A program made the translations under genes and the position numbers. The notes under the pieces were generated by a model. It had not been told where the DNA came from and made no database searches. It saw only the letters and a program-made list of their open reading frames with translations. A stretch of 42,642 nt of DNA from Lachnospiraceae bacterium (lineage in GTDB: Bacteria > Bacillota > Clostridia > Lachnospirales > Lachnospiraceae), in contig JAFTBX010000042.1 of NCBI GenBank assembly GCA_017455005.1, positions 1 through 42,642 on the forward strand. The letters are read 5' to 3'. Positions 15,365 to 23,393 of the stretch are shown here, in pieces; positions within the stretch are counted from its first letter, which is position 1; each line of letters begins with the position of its first letter.

Positions 15365-16393
15365 TCAGAACTCGATCTCCCTGATCTCGACGACTTCGGA
15401 GTTCTTGTAGAGCTTGCCGGTCGGCATGCCCGGAAGGATCTCGTCAGCTTTCGCGATGATCTCTTCTCTTGTCATCGGCTTGGAAGGAGCCGCAAGGTCT
15501 TCCTTCTTGATGCCGACAGACTCAAGCTCGATCCATGCTCTGTCTTCAATCTTGTCAAGTGCGATCGGGAAACCGCCTGCCTTTGCGATGCTGAGGACGA
15601 CCGGTGAGCATCCAAGCTCCTGACCCGGGATCAGTCCGCACTCCAGTGCTCTCAGGGTATATTCAGCATGTACGCTCTTCGGCGCAACGACTGCCGGATA
15701 ATCGCTCTTAACAGTCTGTGCATAGAGGCCGGAGTTGTGAGCGGTCTTGCCTGCGCCGTAGCTCCACTGGAAGATACGTCCGCGCTGCTCTCTGACGACC
15801 ATGCCGATGCCGACGGAGATCTCTGCGCCGGCTCTGCCGATCAGCAGGTCGCCGCCCTTCATAAGCTGGTTCATACCGAAGCAGGGAACCAGGATCTCGG
15901 TCATCTCGACCAGGTTCATCATCTCGGAACCGGTGTTGTTGTTCGCAATACGGCCGGTCATCGTCATGTTCTCATTATGAACGTTACGATGTCCGCGGTC
16001 CTCGTTGCTCGGTCCTCTGTAGAGACGCTTGCCTGCATAGTACTCGCTGTTCCACTGGGTCATATGCGGCTCATCCTTAACGATACCCTGATAGTACGGG
16101 AACTCGCTTACATTAATAAAACCGAAGTCCTTATTGATCTTGCCGTGGTCGATGGATGCGAATGCAACGACTGCAGCATCGCCCATGATACCGTCGGAGC
16201 TGACGGTAACTGCGTTCATATCGATGATATCAACTGCGCCGCAGGTATCCTTGTACTCGTCAGCCAGCTTCTGGCATGCTTCCAGATAGGTAAGGCCTGC
16301 AGCATCTACATCCTTCTTATCGATGAAGATAAGATTGAAAGGAACCATACCGTCCGCTGCGCCTGCCGGGAGAATTCTGTATTTCATCTTCAT
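15365..16393 (-). CDS. Unrecognised 342-residue soluble protein in the TRAP/LarA-like cluster
   Basis: Not recognised. The protein begins MKMKYRILPAGAADGMVPFN and is soluble, with no signal peptide or membrane span. Visible features are many Gly/Asn/His turns in the middle (RGPSNEDRGHRNVHNENMTM), LVPCFGMNQLMKGGDLLIGRAGAEISVGIGMV (Cys near 177) and CGLIPGQELGCSPVVL (two Cys). These look like conserved active-site or ligand loops of an enzyme, but the reaction cannot be named. The start at 16393 has GAGAGGAGAG 6 nt upstream; an in-frame ATG at 16411 lies before that ribosome site. It follows the 125-residue gene by 21 nt, so the pair is surely coexpressed. The pairing with a TRAP transporter and LarA-like protein points to organic-acid metabolism. 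Confidence 0.8.
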   Translation of the reverse strand: MKMKYRILPAGAADGMVPFNLIFIDKKDVDAAGLTYLEACQKLADEYKDTCGAVDIIDMNAVTVSSDGIMGDAAVVAFASIDHGKINKDFGFINVSEFPYYQGIVKDEPHMTQWNSEYYAGKRLYRGPSNEDRGHRNVHNENMTMTGRIANNNTGSEMMNLVEMTEILVPCFGMNQLMKGGDLLIGRAGAEISVGIGMVVREQRGRIFQWSYGAGKTAHNSGLYAQTVKSDYPAVVAPKSVHAEYTLRALECGLIPGQELGCSPVVLSIAKAGGFPIALDKIEDRAWIELESVGIKKEDLAAPSKPMTREEIIAKADEILPGMPTGKLYKNSEVVEIREIEF

Positions 16394-16414
16394 AGTAGTC
16401 TCTCCTCTCATTCC

Positions 16415-16792
16415 TTAATCAAGCGGTGCTCTTCTGTCGCTGACTTCGCCGACATTCTCAAGATAGATCTCTTCGCCGGGAACGGTCAGGAACATGGTGT
16501 CCATGATTGCCTTCGGGCAGCTGCCGTCTGCTTCAATACCCTTGATGATTACGGTATTGATGGTCTCGGCAACTCTCGGGATCATGGTCACTTCAACCTT
16601 GGTGATCTTCGGATTGGCGGAGGTAAGTTCCACGATCTCTTCCTCAATACGGCCGACTCTTAAAGATGCGAGCTTCGCGGACTTCATGCTCTCGAAACCG
16701 CTGATCACGACTTCCGTATCGGGATTGATTTTCTTTCCTGCTGCAACTGCCTTGGTCAGGAAATCCGGCAATCTGGTGTGCATGCACTTCAT
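16415..16792 (-). CDS. Unrecognised 125-residue protein, first gene of the TRAP/LarA-like cluster
   Basis: Not recognised. Soluble, no signal peptide, with alternating strands and helices: TEVVISGFESMKSAKLASLRVGRIEEE, then KVEVTMIPRVAETINTVIIKG and a C-terminal GEEIYLENVGEVSDRRAPLD. Together with the next gene it could form a two-subunit enzyme. AAAGGAG lies about 12 nt before the ATG, a little far but the only reasonable site. Preceded by a good promoter (16924-16952) with a GntR-type operator immediately downstream, so it is probably the leading gene of a long regulated operon that continues through the TRAP genes. Confidence 0.75.
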   Translation of the reverse strand: MKCMHTRLPDFLTKAVAAGKKINPDTEVVISGFESMKSAKLASLRVGRIEEEIVELTSANPKITKVEVTMIPRVAETINTVIIKGIEADGSCPKAIMDTMFLTVPGEEIYLENVGEVSDRRAPLD

Positions 16793-16902
16793 ATGCTTTC
16801 GTTGCTCCTTTCAGCTATAAGCTTAAAAAATGACTCACTTTTGAGCGAAATGTCTGTTTGTAAAGCTATGACCACAATCGATTGAATACTGAACTCCGTC
16901 GA

Positions 16903-16952
16903 TTGTCGACATTTCGTGCTCTTATAATAGTCTATTCATAATGAACTTGCAA
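16903..16952 (-). promoter_or_regulatory. Operon promoter with GntR-type operator (site 2)
   Basis: On the minus strand TTGCAA (16947-16952), a 17-nt spacer and TATTAT (16924-16929) form a good sigma-A promoter. The dyad-containing TTGTCGACATT (16903-16913) starts 10 nt past the -10, at about +4 to +14. A second palindrome, CAATCGATTG, lies at 16875-16884. The same 11-mer occurs at site 1 (10255-10265). Repression by the cluster's GntR/FCD regulator is the simplest reading. The rest of 16793-17050 holds no gene. Confidence 0.65.
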
Positions 16953-17051
16953 GTTGTTTTTTTATGTATTTCTGTTTTTGGACGATTGCACAAAGATTCC
17001 AAAGAAAGCTTGTGCATATTTTGAAGCAATATGATTCTTATTCTTTACACA

Positions 17052-17087
17052 TAAAAATGCTGCCTTCGGTTGTAACGAAGACAGCAT
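17052..17087 (-). terminator. Terminator of recJ
   Basis: ATGCTGCCTTCG (17057-17068) and CGAAGACAGCAT (17076-17087) form a 12-bp stem with one mismatch and a 7-nt loop. On the minus strand TTTTTA follows. It begins just after the recJ stop. Confidence 0.9.
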
Positions 17088-17092
17088 CTCTC

Positions 17093-18859
17093 TTATGCCC
17101 GCGTGATATACTCTTTGATCTCGATCTGGATCGTCCGCCTGCCGTTATACTCATTGATCTTCGGGTAGTACAGGATGTCAATACTGTCTGCCCCGCGGAT
17201 CTCTTCCATCATCCGGTCCGCCTCACCGAAGATGATCCCGTCAAGCTGCACGCCGCGCGCTTCCCGAAGCCGCAGCTTTAATACGTTGCGGTTTTTTCCG
17301 AGGACCCGCATATCCGAGACCGTCAGTCCCTTTTCAGCAAAGACCGGCCGCTCAAATCCCTGTCCGAACGGCGCAAGATGCTCCAGCTCCCCGATCAGCT
17401 TTGCAGTGACATATCCGATCGGCATCGGCGCGTCGATCCAGACCTTGTGGACAAAATCCTTTTCTTCGAGTCCTGCCTGCTCGTTGATGGCCTTACGGAA
17501 AGGCTCCAGCTGTGACTCTTCCAGACTTAAGCCCGCTGCCATCGGATGCCCGCCGAAACGTGTCAGAAAGCTCTCCACACCACACAGACCCTCAAACATG
17601 TTGTAGGCTTCGATGGAACGGCCGCTTCCTTTCAGTCCTTCCTGTCCGCGTGTAATGACGATCGCAGGACGGGCATAGTATTCCTTCAGGCGTCCCGCGA
17701 CGATGCCCGCAAGCGACTCATGTAGCCCGTCTATAAAGACAATGAGGACCTTATCTTCAAGCATACTCTGCTCCACGATCGCACAGCCCTGCTCCACGCC
17801 GGTTTCCGTCATGGCCTTTCGTTCCTCGTTGAGGCTGATCAGGTGACGCGCGAGACTGACTGCCTCCTCCGGGTCCTCCGTAAGGAAAAGCCTGAGTGCG
17901 CTTTCCGCCGTCTCAAGCCTGCCGCCCGCATTGATCGCGGGTCCGATAATAAAACCGATATGATAGGTAGAGATCTGCTTATCATCCAGGTGGAATTCAT
18001 GGATCAGAGTACGCAGTCCCATACAGGCACTGCCATATCCCGGCTGTCCGCCGTCGCGGCCGGCAAGCTGCCTTCCGCCGTTCATGATCCTCAAGCCCTC
18101 ACGGACGATGATCCGGTTTTCGCCTTTCAGCGCCATAATGTCGCCGATCGTTGCGATCGCCGCAAAGTCGATGTACGTAAGCCAGCTGTCATCCGGAAGT
18201 CCCGCTATCCGGAAAAGCGCGCGGATCAGCTTCCACGCTGTCACCGCGCCGCAGATATCTTCGTGGGGATAGCTGCTCGTCTCCCTCTTTGCATCCACAA
18301 CGGCATCTGCAGGAGGAAGGATCTCTCCACCTGTTTCATCCCGCCGGACGTTATGATGATCTGTCACGATGACCGTCAGACCATGCTCCTTGGCTTCCTT
18401 CAGTTCATCTACGGCGGCAATGCCGTTATCACAGGTCAGAAGAACATCCACTCCGGCATCGATAGCTTCACGTACGATGTTCATATTGATGCCATAGCCG
18501 TCACGGATCCGGTCGGGGATCCGGTAGTCAGCTGATGCGCCGACAGCGGCCAGACCTTTCAGCAGGATGTAGGTTGCGCATACGCCGTCGATATCGTAGT
18601 CTCCCACGATCCGGATATGCTTATGCTCCTGTACCGCCTGCATCAGGATCCCGGCAGCCTTTTCCATATCCGGAAGCAGCATCTCATCGTACAGCTGATC
18701 CGTCCCGGCATGCAGGAAATAGTCGATCTCCTCTTCTGTACAGATATCACGGTTCCGAAGGACTCTCGCCGTGACCTGGTCGATCCCGAAACGCTCCGCG
18801 ATCGCCTTGAAGTCTGCCTTTTTGGTATATACAAACCAGGAACTTTTTGCTTTATTCAT
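17093..18859 (-). CDS. recJ: Single-stranded-DNA-specific exonuclease RecJ
   Basis: 5'-3' ssDNA exonuclease of recombination and repair. 588 residues. DHH phosphoesterase motifs are in order: GDYDIDGVCA (motif I), LLTCDNGI (II), VIVTDHHN (the DHH triad), then a DHHA1-type region with GRSIEAYNMFEGL and FGGHPMAAGLSL. The C-terminal OB domain ends the protein (KLRLREARGVQLDGIIFG). Metal-binding acids are all present. Start at 18859 gives the normal N-terminus and overlaps the stop of the barstar gene by 8 nt; there is no strong ribosome site, so recJ translation is probably coupled to barstar. It is the last gene of the barnase-barstar-recJ unit. Confidence 0.93.
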   Translation of the reverse strand: MNKAKSSWFVYTKKADFKAIAERFGIDQVTARVLRNRDICTEEEIDYFLHAGTDQLYDEMLLPDMEKAAGILMQAVQEHKHIRIVGDYDIDGVCATYILLKGLAAVGASADYRIPDRIRDGYGINMNIVREAIDAGVDVLLTCDNGIAAVDELKEAKEHGLTVIVTDHHNVRRDETGGEILPPADAVVDAKRETSSYPHEDICGAVTAWKLIRALFRIAGLPDDSWLTYIDFAAIATIGDIMALKGENRIIVREGLRIMNGGRQLAGRDGGQPGYGSACMGLRTLIHEFHLDDKQISTYHIGFIIGPAINAGGRLETAESALRLFLTEDPEEAVSLARHLISLNEERKAMTETGVEQGCAIVEQSMLEDKVLIVFIDGLHESLAGIVAGRLKEYYARPAIVITRGQEGLKGSGRSIEAYNMFEGLCGVESFLTRFGGHPMAAGLSLEESQLEPFRKAINEQAGLEEKDFVHKVWIDAPMPIGYVTAKLIGELEHLAPFGQGFERPVFAEKGLTVSDMRVLGKNRNVLKLRLREARGVQLDGIIFGEADRMMEEIRGADSIDILYYPKINEYNGRRTIQIEIKEYITRA

Positions 18860-19217
18860 GATATGGGATGTCCTGATCATCGAGGAAATAATCCTCTTCC
18901 CCGTCTTCCTCCGGAAACTCCATGTTATCCGTGATGTCCCCAAAAATAACGGCGATCTCAGGATTGACGAGCTCCGCGTCTTTAAAGACCTCTTTAACCT
19001 TATCCAGATAGAGCATCAGGTCAAAGTCAATATCGTCAAGCTCCGACACCGGCATAAAGAAGCCGATCGCCGTCGGCTCCGTGATGCTCGTAAGCTCATC
19101 ATACAGCGCGTCCAGGTTCTTCCCGTAGTACTCCGGGAATCCCATCTCCTCCGCAATATACTCATGTACTCCCTTTTTTGTCTCAGGGATGCTGAAATCA
19201 AGCAGGACTTTCTTCAT
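18852..19217 (-). CDS. Barstar-family ribonuclease inhibitor
   Basis: 121 residues, slightly longer than barstar (about 90) because of an acidic C-terminal tail (EEDGEEDYFLDDQD). The barstar signature is present: the first strand KKVLLDFS, then GFPEYYGKNLDALYDEL, containing the Tyr, Asn and Asp residues of the helix that plugs the barnase active site. Cytoplasmic antidote that binds and blocks the RNase encoded 52 nt upstream. Ribosome site GGAG is 7 nt from the ATG. The 3' end overlaps recJ. Confidence 0.9.
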   Translation of the reverse strand: MKKVLLDFSIPETKKGVHEYIAEEMGFPEYYGKNLDALYDELTSITEPTAIGFFMPVSELDDIDFDLMLYLDKVKEVFKDAELVNPEIAVIFGDITDNMEFPEEDGEEDYFLDDQDIPYHE

Positions 19218-19269
19218 TATAATTCTCCATTTATCAGCTCAAAGGCAGCATTGCGCCTCGTTTCCGAAT

Positions 19270-19959
19270 TCACGGCTCTCCGTACAGAAGTTCAAAACTC
19301 TCGTAGTGATCTCCCGTATAGTAAATCAGGCCGTCGTTGCTGAAAACGATACGTTTCGCGCCGCGGCTTCCCTTTTTGGGATTATAGTCGATGTCGCATT
19401 CCGTGTACTTGCGGCCTTTTTTCTTCGGAAGCAATTCTTCATAGTTGCCGAAACGGTCGCCGCCGATACTCTTGCCCGGGCAAACTTCATCCAGATTGCC
19501 CTTGCTGCTGTCCCAGCCGGCATCGCGCGCCTCGTCTTTCGTAATATAATTCGACGGCAGGTGTCCATAGGCATGGATATAGAGCGCCACATGCTCCTTA
19601 TCTGTGTACTCGCCGTCCTCTCTGACCTCTGTCTCCGCCTGCGGCTCAGGTTCAACCGGTTCCGTGTCAGAAATCTCCGCAGTCGTTCCGGCTGTCTCAG
19701 AGACTGCCGGTTCAGACGCCTCCTCACCATCGAAATCTTCTGTTCCATTGTGCTGCATTGTTTCGACCGCAATGAAATCAGATCCGCCTTGTGCGGAAGT
19801 TTCGACCGCAGTTTCAGAAGATGGAGCTTCTATTACTGCAGCGATGGTGGTTGCCGGCTCCGGCACCTGCCCCGACGGCATATCGCGGATCAGACCCAGG
19901 ACAAACATCACCGCCACGATGGCGAATATGACCAGTTCGATTTTCGTACGCTTTTTCAT
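19270..19959 (-). CDS. Barnase-like extracytoplasmic ribonuclease
   Basis: 229 residues. An N-terminal hydrophobic segment (8-24) acts as an uncleaved anchor or signal peptide. A long Ser/Thr/Glu/Pro-rich linker (30-118) follows, then a complete barnase domain (about 121-227). The residues equivalent to barnase catalytic and binding residues are present: Lys-153 in SSKGNL, general base Glu-187 in YTECD, Arg-203 in AKRIVFS and His-218 in TGDHYESF. GKSIGGDRFGN is also conserved. So it should be an active guanyl-preferring endoribonuclease, exported and perhaps surface-tethered. Start at 19959 with GGAAGGAAA upstream. Its inhibitor gene follows, the standard RNase/antidote order. Possible role: competition or nutrient RNA digestion. 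Confidence 0.92.
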   Translation of the reverse strand: MKKRTKIELVIFAIVAVMFVLGLIRDMPSGQVPEPATTIAAVIEAPSSETAVETSAQGGSDFIAVETMQHNGTEDFDGEEASEPAVSETAGTTAEISDTEPVEPEPQAETEVREDGEYTDKEHVALYIHAYGHLPSNYITKDEARDAGWDSSKGNLDEVCPGKSIGGDRFGNYEELLPKKKGRKYTECDIDYNPKKGSRGAKRIVFSNDGLIYYTGDHYESFELLYGEP

Positions 19960-20014
19960 AAAACCATTTCCTTCCGGTACGGCCGGCATTTCAGCCGGAC
20001 AAAATACATCAGCT

Positions 20015-20023
20015 ATTATATCA
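20015..20023 (-). promoter_or_regulatory. Extended -10 promoter for barnase-barstar-recJ
   Basis: On the minus strand TGATATAAT matches the extended -10 form TGnTATAAT; no clear -35 is present. About 55 nt upstream of the barnase start. A CCGGC/GCCGG inverted repeat lies in the leader (around 19984-19999). Confidence 0.6.
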
Positions 20024-20130
20024 CATTTATATAAACTTCATACTTGTTTTTAGAGCGGCGGTGTGGTAGACTTTATCACATTAAATTATTATCGGGCAAC
20101 AGTATACGCTATAGCAGCGCTGAATAAATG

Positions 20131-20157
20131 TGAGGATCTGCTGGGTGCCCAGCCTCA
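20131..20157 (+). promoter_or_regulatory. Hairpin in the asd leader
   Basis: GCTGGG (20140-20145) and CCCAGC (20148-20153), flanked by TGAG/CTCA pairing (20131-20134 with 20154-20157), form a hairpin about 20 nt before the asd ATG. The leader is too short for a lysine riboswitch and no promoter stands out clearly in 20040-20120. Confidence 0.4.
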
Positions 20158-20178
20158 GGAGAGTGAAGGAGGAGTCAT

Positions 20179-21183
20179 ATGAAAAAGTATAATGTCGCGA
20201 TTTTGGGAGCATCCGGAGCGGTCGGCCAGGAGATGATCAAGATCCTGGAAGAGTATCAGATCCCGGTAGGTACACTGCTTCCGCTTGCCAGCGCCCGCAG
20301 TGCCGGCTCCACGATCCGCTTTAACGGTCAGGATATTGAGATCAAAGAAGCGACCGAGGACAGCTTTGAGGGTATGGATTTCGTCCTTGGCGCCGTCAAG
20401 AACGCCATGTCCAAAAAGTTCGCACCGGCCATCGTCCGTTCCGGCGCAGTCTACATTGATAACAGCTCTGCTTTCCGTATGGATCCGGAAGTCCCGCTTG
20501 TAGTGCCGGAGATCAATGGTGAAGATGCTTTTACCAACAAGGGCATCATCGCGAATCCAAACTGCTCCACGATCATCACTCTGATGGCTGTTGCAGCGAT
20601 CTCAAAGATCTCCCCCATCCAGGCTATGGTTGCCTGCACTTACCAGGCAGTATCCGGTGCCGGTCAGGACGGTCTTTATGAGCTTGAAAACCAGATGAAG
20701 GCGATCGCAGAGGGCGGCGAAATCGAGCGTAAGGTATTCCCGCATCAGATCGCGAACAACGTCATTCCCTTCATTGGCAGCATGACCGACAACGATTATA
20801 CAGATGAGGAAATGAAGATGCAGAACGAAGGCCGCCGCATCATGCACCTGCCGGAGCTGAAAGTAAACTGCACCTGCGTACGCGTCCCCGTCATGCGTTC
20901 CCACTCCATCGCTGTCACGGTCTACACCGAAAAACCTGTCAGCGTTGAGGAGGCAAACAAGGCAATTGCCGCATTCAACGGCTGCCGCCTGATCGATGAC
21001 TACGAAGGTCGCTGCTATCCGACGCCGCTCGACACAAGTGATCAGGACCTTGTCTGGGTCGGCCGTGTGCGCAAGGATCTCGTTCAGGAGAACGGTCTCG
21101 TGCTTTGGTGCTGCAGTGACCAGATCCGCAAGGGTGCCGCTTCCAATGCCGTCCAGATTATGAAGAAGCTGATCGAGCGCTGA
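20179..21183 (+). CDS. asd: Aspartate-semialdehyde dehydrogenase
   Basis: Reduces aspartyl-phosphate to aspartate semialdehyde with NADPH, a branch point to lysine/diaminopimelate, threonine and methionine. 334 residues, full length. N-terminal Rossmann motif GASGAVGQEMI, active-site cysteine Cys-129 in NPNCSTI, substrate-site SGAGQDG and the catalytic-domain motif RVPVMRSHS with the active-site His. The gene has an excellent ribosome site (AAGGAGGAG). It stands alone, divergent from barnase and convergent with the DtxR-type regulator, so aspartokinase and dap genes are elsewhere. Confidence 0.96.
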   Translation: MKKYNVAILGASGAVGQEMIKILEEYQIPVGTLLPLASARSAGSTIRFNGQDIEIKEATEDSFEGMDFVLGAVKNAMSKKFAPAIVRSGAVYIDNSSAFRMDPEVPLVVPEINGEDAFTNKGIIANPNCSTIITLMAVAAISKISPIQAMVACTYQAVSGAGQDGLYELENQMKAIAEGGEIERKVFPHQIANNVIPFIGSMTDNDYTDEEMKMQNEGRRIMHLPELKVNCTCVRVPVMRSHSIAVTVYTEKPVSVEEANKAIAAFNGCRLIDDYEGRCYPTPLDTSDQDLVWVGRVRKDLVQENGLVLWCCSDQIRKGAASNAVQIMKKLIER

Positions 21184-21271
21184 TCAGATTCCGGATCCCG
21201 TCTTTAAAAAGACTGCCGGGACAGCAGTAAGCAGATCTGTAAAATATTTCGATTATACAAGTACCAAACGC

Positions 21272-21306
21272 AAAAACCTGCCGTATTTATACTACGACAG
21301 GTTTTT
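21272..21306. terminator. Bidirectional terminator between asd and the DtxR-type regulator
   Basis: AAAAACCTG (21272-21280) pairs with CAGGTTTTT (21298-21306), and CGTA/TACG pair inside. There are T-runs on the plus side and A-runs (T on minus) on the other, so it can end both converging transcripts. Confidence 0.9.
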
Positions 21307-21354
21307 TATTATTAATCTCAAAGGATAATATGCGATTTTGTCTGAATGGAGTGT

Positions 21355-21732
21355 TTACTCGGTTTCTTCACCGACAAACCCGCGGATGCAGCTCATGCTT
21401 TCCTCGCTTAAAACATGCTCAATCCTGCAGGCATCCTGCTCCGCAGTTTCAGCAGACACACCAAGCTTTTCAAGAAATGCGATCAACGTCTTATGTCTTG
21501 CGTAAACAGCGCTTGCCTCCTTCATGCCTTCTTCTGTCAGCTCGATAAAGCCGTTATTATCCATCGTGATCAATCCGGATGAACGAAGAATACTCATCGC
21601 ACGGCTGATGCTCGGTCTGGAATAGTCAAAATGCTCCGCGATGTCAATACTCCTGACAACGCCCTTCTCAGCTTTCAGCATGAGTATGGACTCAAGATAA
21701 TCCTCTCTGGACTCACTGCGTTCGACTGCCAT
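21355..21732 (-). CDS. DtxR/MntR-family metal-dependent transcriptional regulator
   Basis: 125 residues, the short MntR/IdeR-like form without a C-terminal SH3 domain. Helix-turn-helix at about 10-65 (ESREDYLESILML, VRSIDIAEHFDYSRPSISRAMSIL, then the wing GLITMDNNGFIELTEEG). The dimerisation and metal domain follows, with HKTLIAFLEKLGV, EQDACRIEH (Glu, Cys and His ligand positions) and EESMSCI. It should bind DNA when loaded with Mn(II) or Fe(II) and repress metal uptake genes. Start at ATG 21732 with GGGGAAG upstream; a TTG at 21738 is less likely. It has its own promoter, divergent from an orphan promoter carrying a TTAGGCTAAC repeat that is a likely target. Confidence 0.9.
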   Translation of the reverse strand: MAVERSESREDYLESILMLKAEKGVVRSIDIAEHFDYSRPSISRAMSILRSSGLITMDNNGFIELTEEGMKEASAVYARHKTLIAFLEKLGVSAETAEQDACRIEHVLSEESMSCIRGFVGEETE

Positions 21733-21790
21733 AACCAAATCTTCCCCTTTCTGAATCAGTGCTTCCGATTCTCACACTTGAATTAACTCT

Positions 21791-21818
21791 ATCATATCAG
21801 TTGAAAAAAATATGTCAA
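21791..21818 (-). promoter_or_regulatory. Promoter of the DtxR-type regulator
   Basis: TTGACA (complement of 21813-21818), a 16-nt spacer and TATGAT (complement of 21791-21796). It lies back to back with the plus-strand promoter at 21834. Confidence 0.75.
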
Positions 21819-21833
21819 GATTCAAAAAACATA

Positions 21834-21893
21834 TTGACACGACGTGTTAGCCGTGGTAAACTGAATATCGTCAGGAGGATAGCTTAGGCTAAC
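21834..21893 (+). promoter_or_regulatory. Orphan promoter with DtxR-box-like repeats
   Basis: TTGACA (21834-21839), a 17-nt spacer and TAAACT (21857-21862). Inverted GTTAGCC (21846-21852, in the spacer) and GGCTAAC (21887-21893, within TTAGGCTAAC) resemble halves of the DtxR/IdeR consensus and would be reached by the divergent regulator. AGGAGG at 21873-21878 has no start codon at usable spacing. Confidence 0.65.
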
Positions 21894-21998
21894 AAAAGAA
21901 TCCGAAAAGACACAACATTATAATACATGAAGATGTATTAACCTTCTTAAATATATGCTGCTAAGAAAGCACCGCAGTTTCAAACTGCGGTGTTTTCT
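21869..21998 (+). ncRNA. Putative short metal-regulated transcript or promoter remnant without a gene
   Basis: From the promoter at 21834-21862 to the terminator at 21970-21998 there are about 130 nt without a credible gene; the only ATG frame is four codons. It may be a small RNA or what is left after loss of a metal-uptake (feo-like) operon between promoter and terminator. Confidence 0.4.
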
Positions 21999-22000
21999 TT
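21970..22000 (+). terminator. Terminator of the orphan transcript
   Basis: CACCGCAGTTT (21970-21980) and AAACTGCGGTG (21982-21992) form a near-perfect hairpin, followed on the plus strand by TTTTCTTTT. Confidence 0.85.
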
Positions 22001-22038
22001 TGCCTCATAATCACCGGAGACATCATAGAGTGCGGGTC

Positions 22039-22070
22039 AAAAAAAAGCCCCGCAGCTTTCACTGCGGGGC
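22039..22070 (-). terminator. Terminator of ftsZ and the division cluster
   Basis: GCCCCGCAG (22047-22055) and CTGCGGGGC (22062-22070) form a 9-bp GC-rich stem with a 6-nt loop; on the minus strand eight T follow. About 20 nt after the ftsZ stop. Confidence 0.93.
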
Positions 22071-22089
22071 GTTATCATTATCTTATCGC

Positions 22090-23373
22090 TTATTTACGGT
22101 TCTTAAGGAAATCCGGGATCTCGATCGGAGTCTCTCTGTTCATCTGCGGTCTGAACGGATAATCAGCGGAGCCGTTTCCGGCTGCAGGCGCCGGCTGCGC
22201 GCTCTGCGGAGCCTGTGGACGAGTCGGTGCAGCGGATCCGAATCCGAAACCGAGCTGCGGTCCGTCTGCCTTACGAGCGGGAGCCTCTTCCTTTACCGGC
22301 TTGAAGCTCTGCTTCGCCTGCGGCTGTGCATAGGATCCGCCGGTGGAAGTGCCTCCGAAAATGCCTGTGTTTCCAGGTCTGAATGACTGCTGTGCCTTGG
22401 AAACAGTTGCGGTATTGTTGCCCTGCTCTACGATGCCGGTTGCAATAACGGTGATCGTGCACTCATCCTGTGCCTTTTCATCATAGATAGCACCGAAGAT
22501 GATGTTCGCATTCTCACCGGCAAGCTCTTCGACAAAGCTTGCAGCTTCGTTCGCTTCGATCAGGCTGATGTCACCGCTGACATTGATAATTACATCCGAA
22601 GCACCTTCGATGGAAGTATCCAGAAGCGGGGATGCCACTGCCTGCTTCACTGCCTCAAGTGCCTTATCATCACCCTTGGACTTGCCGATACCGATATGCG
22701 CAATGCCCTTGTCCTTCATAACGGTCTGGACATCCGCGAAGTCAAGGTTGATCAGTCCGGGAACATTGATCAGATCCGTGATACCGGTCACAGCCTGCAG
22801 AAGGACTTCGTCCGCCTTCTTCAGAGCTTCCGGCATAGTGGTGCGTCTGTCTACCAGCTCAAGAAGCTTGTCATTCGGAATGACAATCAGCGCGTCGACA
22901 TGCTCTCTCAGATGGCTGATGCCCTCGAGTGCATTCGTCATACGCTGTTTAGCTTCAAAACGGAACGGCTTGGTAACGATACCGACCGTCAGGATGCCCA
23001 TATCCTTCGCAATGCCTGCGATGACCGGAGCCGCGCCGGTACCGGTGCCGCCGCCCATACCGCAGGTGACGAATACCATGTCCGCACCTTTGAATGCCTG
23101 AGCCAACTCATCGGAGCTTTCCTCTGCTGCCTTCTCGCCGATCTCCGGTCTCGCACCTGCGCCGAGTCCCTTGGTCAGCTTTTCACCGATCTGCATCGCG
23201 GTCGGTGCCTTACAAAACTGCAGAGCCTGCTTATCGGTATTCACTCCAACAAATTCGACTCCGGCAACATTTTCATCGATCATACGGTTGACTGCGTTGT
23301 TGCCCGCGCCGCCGATACCTACTACGATGATCCTTGCTGCTGATTCACTTTCAGGTATTTTTATCTCTAACAT
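22090..23373 (-). CDS. ftsZ: Cell division protein FtsZ
   Basis: Tubulin-like GTPase that polymerises into the division ring. 427 residues. N-terminal [15 protein letters not shown], the tubulin signature [13 protein letters not shown] (about residue 105-117), the catalytic T7 loop with [11 protein letters not shown], and a Gln/Pro/Ala-rich flexible linker from about 320. The conserved C-terminal peptide that binds FtsA/ZipA/EzrA partners is [11 protein letters not shown]. All expected elements are intact. It has its own promoter upstream of its start, after ftsQ, and ends the cluster at a strong terminator. ftsA is not adjacent, which is frequent in Clostridia. Confidence 0.97.
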   Translation of the reverse strand: MLEIKIPESESAARIIVVGIGGAGNNAVNRMIDENVAGVEFVGVNTDKQALQFCKAPTAMQIGEKLTKGLGAGARPEIGEKAAEESSDELAQAFKGADMVFVTCGMGGGTGTGAAPVIAGIAKDMGILTVGIVTKPFRFEAKQRMTNALEGISHLREHVDALIVIPNDKLLELVDRRTTMPEALKKADEVLLQAVTGITDLINVPGLINLDFADVQTVMKDKGIAHIGIGKSKGDDKALEAVKQAVASPLLDTSIEGASDVIINVSGDISLIEANEAASFVEELAGENANIIFGAIYDEKAQDECTITVIATGIVEQGNNTATVSKAQQSFRPGNTGIFGGTSTGGSYAQPQAKQSFKPVKEEAPARKADGPQLGFGFGSAAPTRPQAPQSAQPAPAAGNGSADYPFRPQMNRETPIEIPDFLKNRK

Positions 23374-23393
23374 GCTAACTCTCCACTTCTACG

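Noticed and set aside
20040-20178. Lysine riboswitch upstream of asd
   Set aside because: The leader is too short and only one small hairpin is present.
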